From Streptococcus sanguinis (GTDB taxonomy: Bacteria > Bacillota > Bacilli > Lactobacillales > Streptococcaceae): DNA of 64,000 nucleotides. Where the stretch lies: positions 372,001 through 436,000 of the forward strand of contig NZ_JAKUVC010000002.1 of the NCBI RefSeq assembly GCF_026781265.1, in the 5' to 3' direction. A program made the position numbers and the translations under genes. Numbering within the stretch: the first letter of the stretch is position 1; each line of letters begins with the position of its first letter. The notes beneath the pieces were generated by a model. The model had not been told where the DNA came from. It made no database searches and worked only from the letters and a program-made list of their open reading frames with translations. Shown here one piece after another: positions 62,116-64,000 of the stretch.

Positions 62116-62382
62116 CTAGCTTCTCCATATGTAATATAAAATTCCGATTTCCACAATTATTCCGCAAATCCAAGCCAGCCAGAAATACCATTTTCTGGTC
62201 TTGTGGTGAAAGAGGCGACCGCCTAATAAAGCGCCAAAACCTCCGGCTGCCAATGCTGACAAGAGCAAAGTTTTCTCCGGAATGCGGTAGTGATTTTTCC
62301 TAGCCTTTCGCTTATCCCAGCCATAAAGCAGGAAAACGACAAGGTTCCATAGCAGGCAAATATCTGTTAATATCCATTTCAT
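62116..62382 (-). CDS. DUF1294 membrane protein inside the leucine operon
   Basis: 88 residues with about three hydrophobic segments and the DUF1294 block [20 protein letters not shown] then [20 protein letters not shown]. It overlaps leuB by four bases (ATGA) and is 1 base upstream of leuC, so it is fully embedded in the leu operon. Its role is unknown; nothing in it suggests amino-acid synthesis, and it may have been kept for expression level. Confidence 0.85.
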   Translation of the reverse strand: MKWILTDICLLWNLVVFLLYGWDKRKARKNHYRIPEKTLLLSALAAGGFGALLGGRLFHHKTRKWYFWLAWICGIIVEIGILYYIWRS

Positions 62383-63416
62383 AAATTATTAATAATTGAC
62401 TCCGTCATTTGAGTTGTTGTCGCCTGACCGCCAAGATCTCGGGTTAAAATCCCCTGAGCCAAAGTCTTCTCCACTGCTGCTTCAATCGCTTCTGAAGCTT
62501 CAAGCTCTGCAAAACTATCCCGTAGCATCATTGCTACAGAAAGGATCATACTTATAGGATTGGCAATGCCTTTCCCTGCAATATCTGGAGCAGAACCATG
62601 GATAGGCTCGTAAAGACTTGGTCCAGCTGCCGAATGACTGGCTGAGGGCATAACTCCCAGCGTCCCTGACAAGACACTGGACTCGTCTGATAGAATATCC
62701 CCGAAGAGATTTTCTGTTACTACGACATCAAACTTAGCAGGATTGGTAATCATGAGCATCGCAGCGCTGTCCACCAGTTGGTGCTCCAAGGTCACATCTG
62801 GATAATCCTTGGCCACCTCATCTGCTACTCTGCGCCAGAGTTTGGATGTCGCTAGTACATTTTGCTTGTCAATACTGGTCACACGCTTTCTGCGACCACC
62901 CGCAATGTCAAAGGCCTTACGGACAATCCGCTCCACCTCTTCATAGCTGTAGTCGTTGATATCACGCGCAGATTTGTCCTTCAAAATATGCTCACCAAAG
63001 TAAATTCCACCAGTCAGCTCGCGCACGACCACGAAGTCCACGCCAGCAATACGCTCTGCCTTCAAAGGCGACAAATGCTTAAGAGGATCGAAAATCTTAA
63101 CTGGACGGATATTGGCATAGAGCTCAAGCTCCTTGCGCAGAGCCAGCAAGCCTTGCTCAGGACGAACTGGAGCATTATCATACTGGGGACTGCCGATAGC
63201 TGCTAGAAGAATAGCATCCGCCTCCTTGGCCGCTTCTAGAGTTGACTGAGGCAGAGGATGGCCTTCCGCATCAATCCCAGCACCCCCAAAAGCCTTCTCC
63301 GTGACATGATAAGTAAAACCGAACTTGTCCGCAACAGCAGCCAGAACTTGGAGACCAGCCTCCATGATTTCTGGGCCGATACCGTCACCCGCCAGAGCTA
63401 CAATTTCTTTTGTCAT
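62379..63416 (-). CDS. leuB: 3-isopropylmalate dehydrogenase
   Basis: 345-residue NAD-dependent oxidative decarboxylase making 2-ketoisocaproate. Visible are LAGDGIGPEIMEAG, RPEQGLLALRKELELYANIRP, the substrate loop VVRELTGGIYFG, and the metal-binding TENLFGDILSDESS. ATG 63416 lies 12 bases downstream of the leuA stop. Confidence 0.97.
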   Translation of the reverse strand: MTKEIVALAGDGIGPEIMEAGLQVLAAVADKFGFTYHVTEKAFGGAGIDAEGHPLPQSTLEAAKEADAILLAAIGSPQYDNAPVRPEQGLLALRKELELYANIRPVKIFDPLKHLSPLKAERIAGVDFVVVRELTGGIYFGEHILKDKSARDINDYSYEEVERIVRKAFDIAGGRRKRVTSIDKQNVLATSKLWRRVADEVAKDYPDVTLEHQLVDSAAMLMITNPAKFDVVVTENLFGDILSDESSVLSGTLGVMPSASHSAAGPSLYEPIHGSAPDIAGKGIANPISMILSVAMMLRDSFAELEASEAIEAAVEKTLAQGILTRDLGGQATTTQMTESIINNL

Positions 63417-63428
63417 AGTCGCTTCCTT

Positions 63429-64000
63429 CTAATTATTTGCAGGCAGATCGCGGTAAGATACCTGATGGCCAATTTCACCAGCATTTTCCTTTTGCACAAA
63501 GGTATTGGCATGGATATAGGCAATGGCGCTTGCCTTAAGAACATCAAAGTCAATACCAGAGGAGTTGAAAATCGTATCTGTATCCGTATTTTCAACAGCT
63601 ACCAAGACGCGAGCCTGAGAGTCAATACCATCCGTCACCGCCTCGATGTTATAAGACAAAAGTTGGACGGACTGATTAAAGAATTGGTCAATGGCATTAA
63701 AGATGGCTTCAACACTTCCTTTACCTTCTGCCACACAGCTGACCGCCTCGCCGTCGCCATTAACCAATTGCACATCTGCTGTAATGGTATGGTCGTCATT
63801 AGTCGTCAACTGCAGATCATCAAAGTGGAAGCCTTCAGGATTTTCGACGGTCGTTCCGGCAATCAGAGCCCGAATATCAGCGTCTGTGACTTCATTCTTC
63901 TTATCAGCCAAAAGCTTAAACTTAGCAAAGAGATCATTGATTTCAGATTCTGCAAAGTCCAGAGCTAATTCTTTGAGTTTTTCGACAAAGGCATGGCGGC
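63429..64000 (-). CDS. leuA: 2-isopropylmalate synthase, C-terminal part (cut by window edge)
   Basis: The frame is open to the window edge, so only the last ~190 residues are visible: the end of the catalytic/linker part (RHAFVEKLKELALDFAESEI...) and the LeuA regulatory dimer domain (QLLSYNIEAVTDGIDSQARV). That domain binds leucine for feedback control. The internal ATG at 63911 is not a start. First visible gene of leuA-leuB-DUF1294-leuC-leuD. Confidence 0.95.
   Translation of the reverse strand, partial: RHAFVEKLKELALDFAESEINDLFAKFKLLADKKNEVTDADIRALIAGTTVENPEGFHFDDLQLTTNDDHTITADVQLVNGDGEAVSCVAEGKGSVEAIFNAIDQFFNQSVQLLSYNIEAVTDGIDSQARVLVAVENTDTDTIFNSSGIDFDVLKASAIAYIHANTFVQKENAGEIGHQVSYRDLPANN

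Noticed and set aside
61485..62303. 272-codon plus-strand frame across leuC
   Set aside because: Antisense to leuC and DUF1294, no start signal, no protein motif.
63258..63968. 236-codon plus-strand frame across leuA and leuB
   Set aside because: Antisense to well-supported leucine genes and without a ribosome binding site.

Overview
The window looks like chromosome from an oral viridans Streptococcus of the sanguinis/mitis type. The evidence is the gene set and syntenies (rsmC-like/pdp/deoC/cdd/ribonucleoside ABC cluster divergent from coaA-rpsT, galR/galKTE, dnaX, satD), sortase-anchored LPXTG proteins, a giant M26 zinc metalloprotease with a YSIRK-like signal, moderate GC, and strong AGGAGG ribosome binding sites. 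The species name is an inference; no rRNA or tRNA gene was seen.

Layout. 1-7558 (minus): a pyrimidine nucleoside uptake and salvage operon (rsmC-like, pdp, deoC, cdd, rnsB, rnsA, rnsC and a truncated rnsD). 7653-9462 (plus): coaA, rpsT and a P-loop kinase-like gene that appears to start with AUU. 9474-11904: a TetR regulator divergent from a DegV lipid-binding protein, then a Cro/CI-S24 repressor. 11987-14357 (minus): a two-gene ABC exporter. 14572-16020: a cytoplasmic alpha-amylase with a cre-like site on its promoter. 16066-32969 (minus): a surface-protein region holding an LPXTG protein coupled to a glycosyltransferase, an M42 aminopeptidase, a pilin-domain/SHIRT-domain LPXTG adhesin and a 3006-residue M26 protease with two families of tandem repeats.

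33179-42190 (minus) is the most unusual part: a seven-gene, tightly overlapped operon encoding a CarS/CdsA-like cytidylyltransferase, two pyruvate-phosphate-dikinase-like (rifampin-phosphotransferase-like) enzymes, a phosphatidylserine-synthase-like CDP-alcohol phosphotransferase, a pyruvoyl phosphatidylserine decarboxylase, a UbiA prenyltransferase and a GNAT protein. Together these read as a dedicated pathway for an aminophospholipid, possibly prenyl-based, that streptococci are not known to make. The cytidylyltransferase, UbiA, serine-transfer and decarboxylase steps parallel archaeal phospholipid synthesis.

42541-47674: Leloir galactose genes galK, galT and galE with divergent galR, and a structured repeat between galK and galT. 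47691-51109: birA, a DUF3272-like protein, dnaX and a GAF-domain methionine sulfoxide reductase. 51106-53789 (minus): an alpha/beta hydrolase, peptidase E, a decayed methyltransferase and GrpB. 53983-54744: a secreted nuclease. 54809-56618 (minus): SatE-like/SatD pair and a TfoX-domain protein. 56769-59010 (minus): a betaine/choline-type ABC transporter with fused permease and binding protein. 59253-60032: a YrdC/Sua5 paralogue. 60132-64000 (minus): the leucine operon leuA-leuB-DUF1294-leuC-leuD, with leuA cut by the window edge.

Predicted promoters, terminators and cre sites are read by eye from consensus and spacing only.
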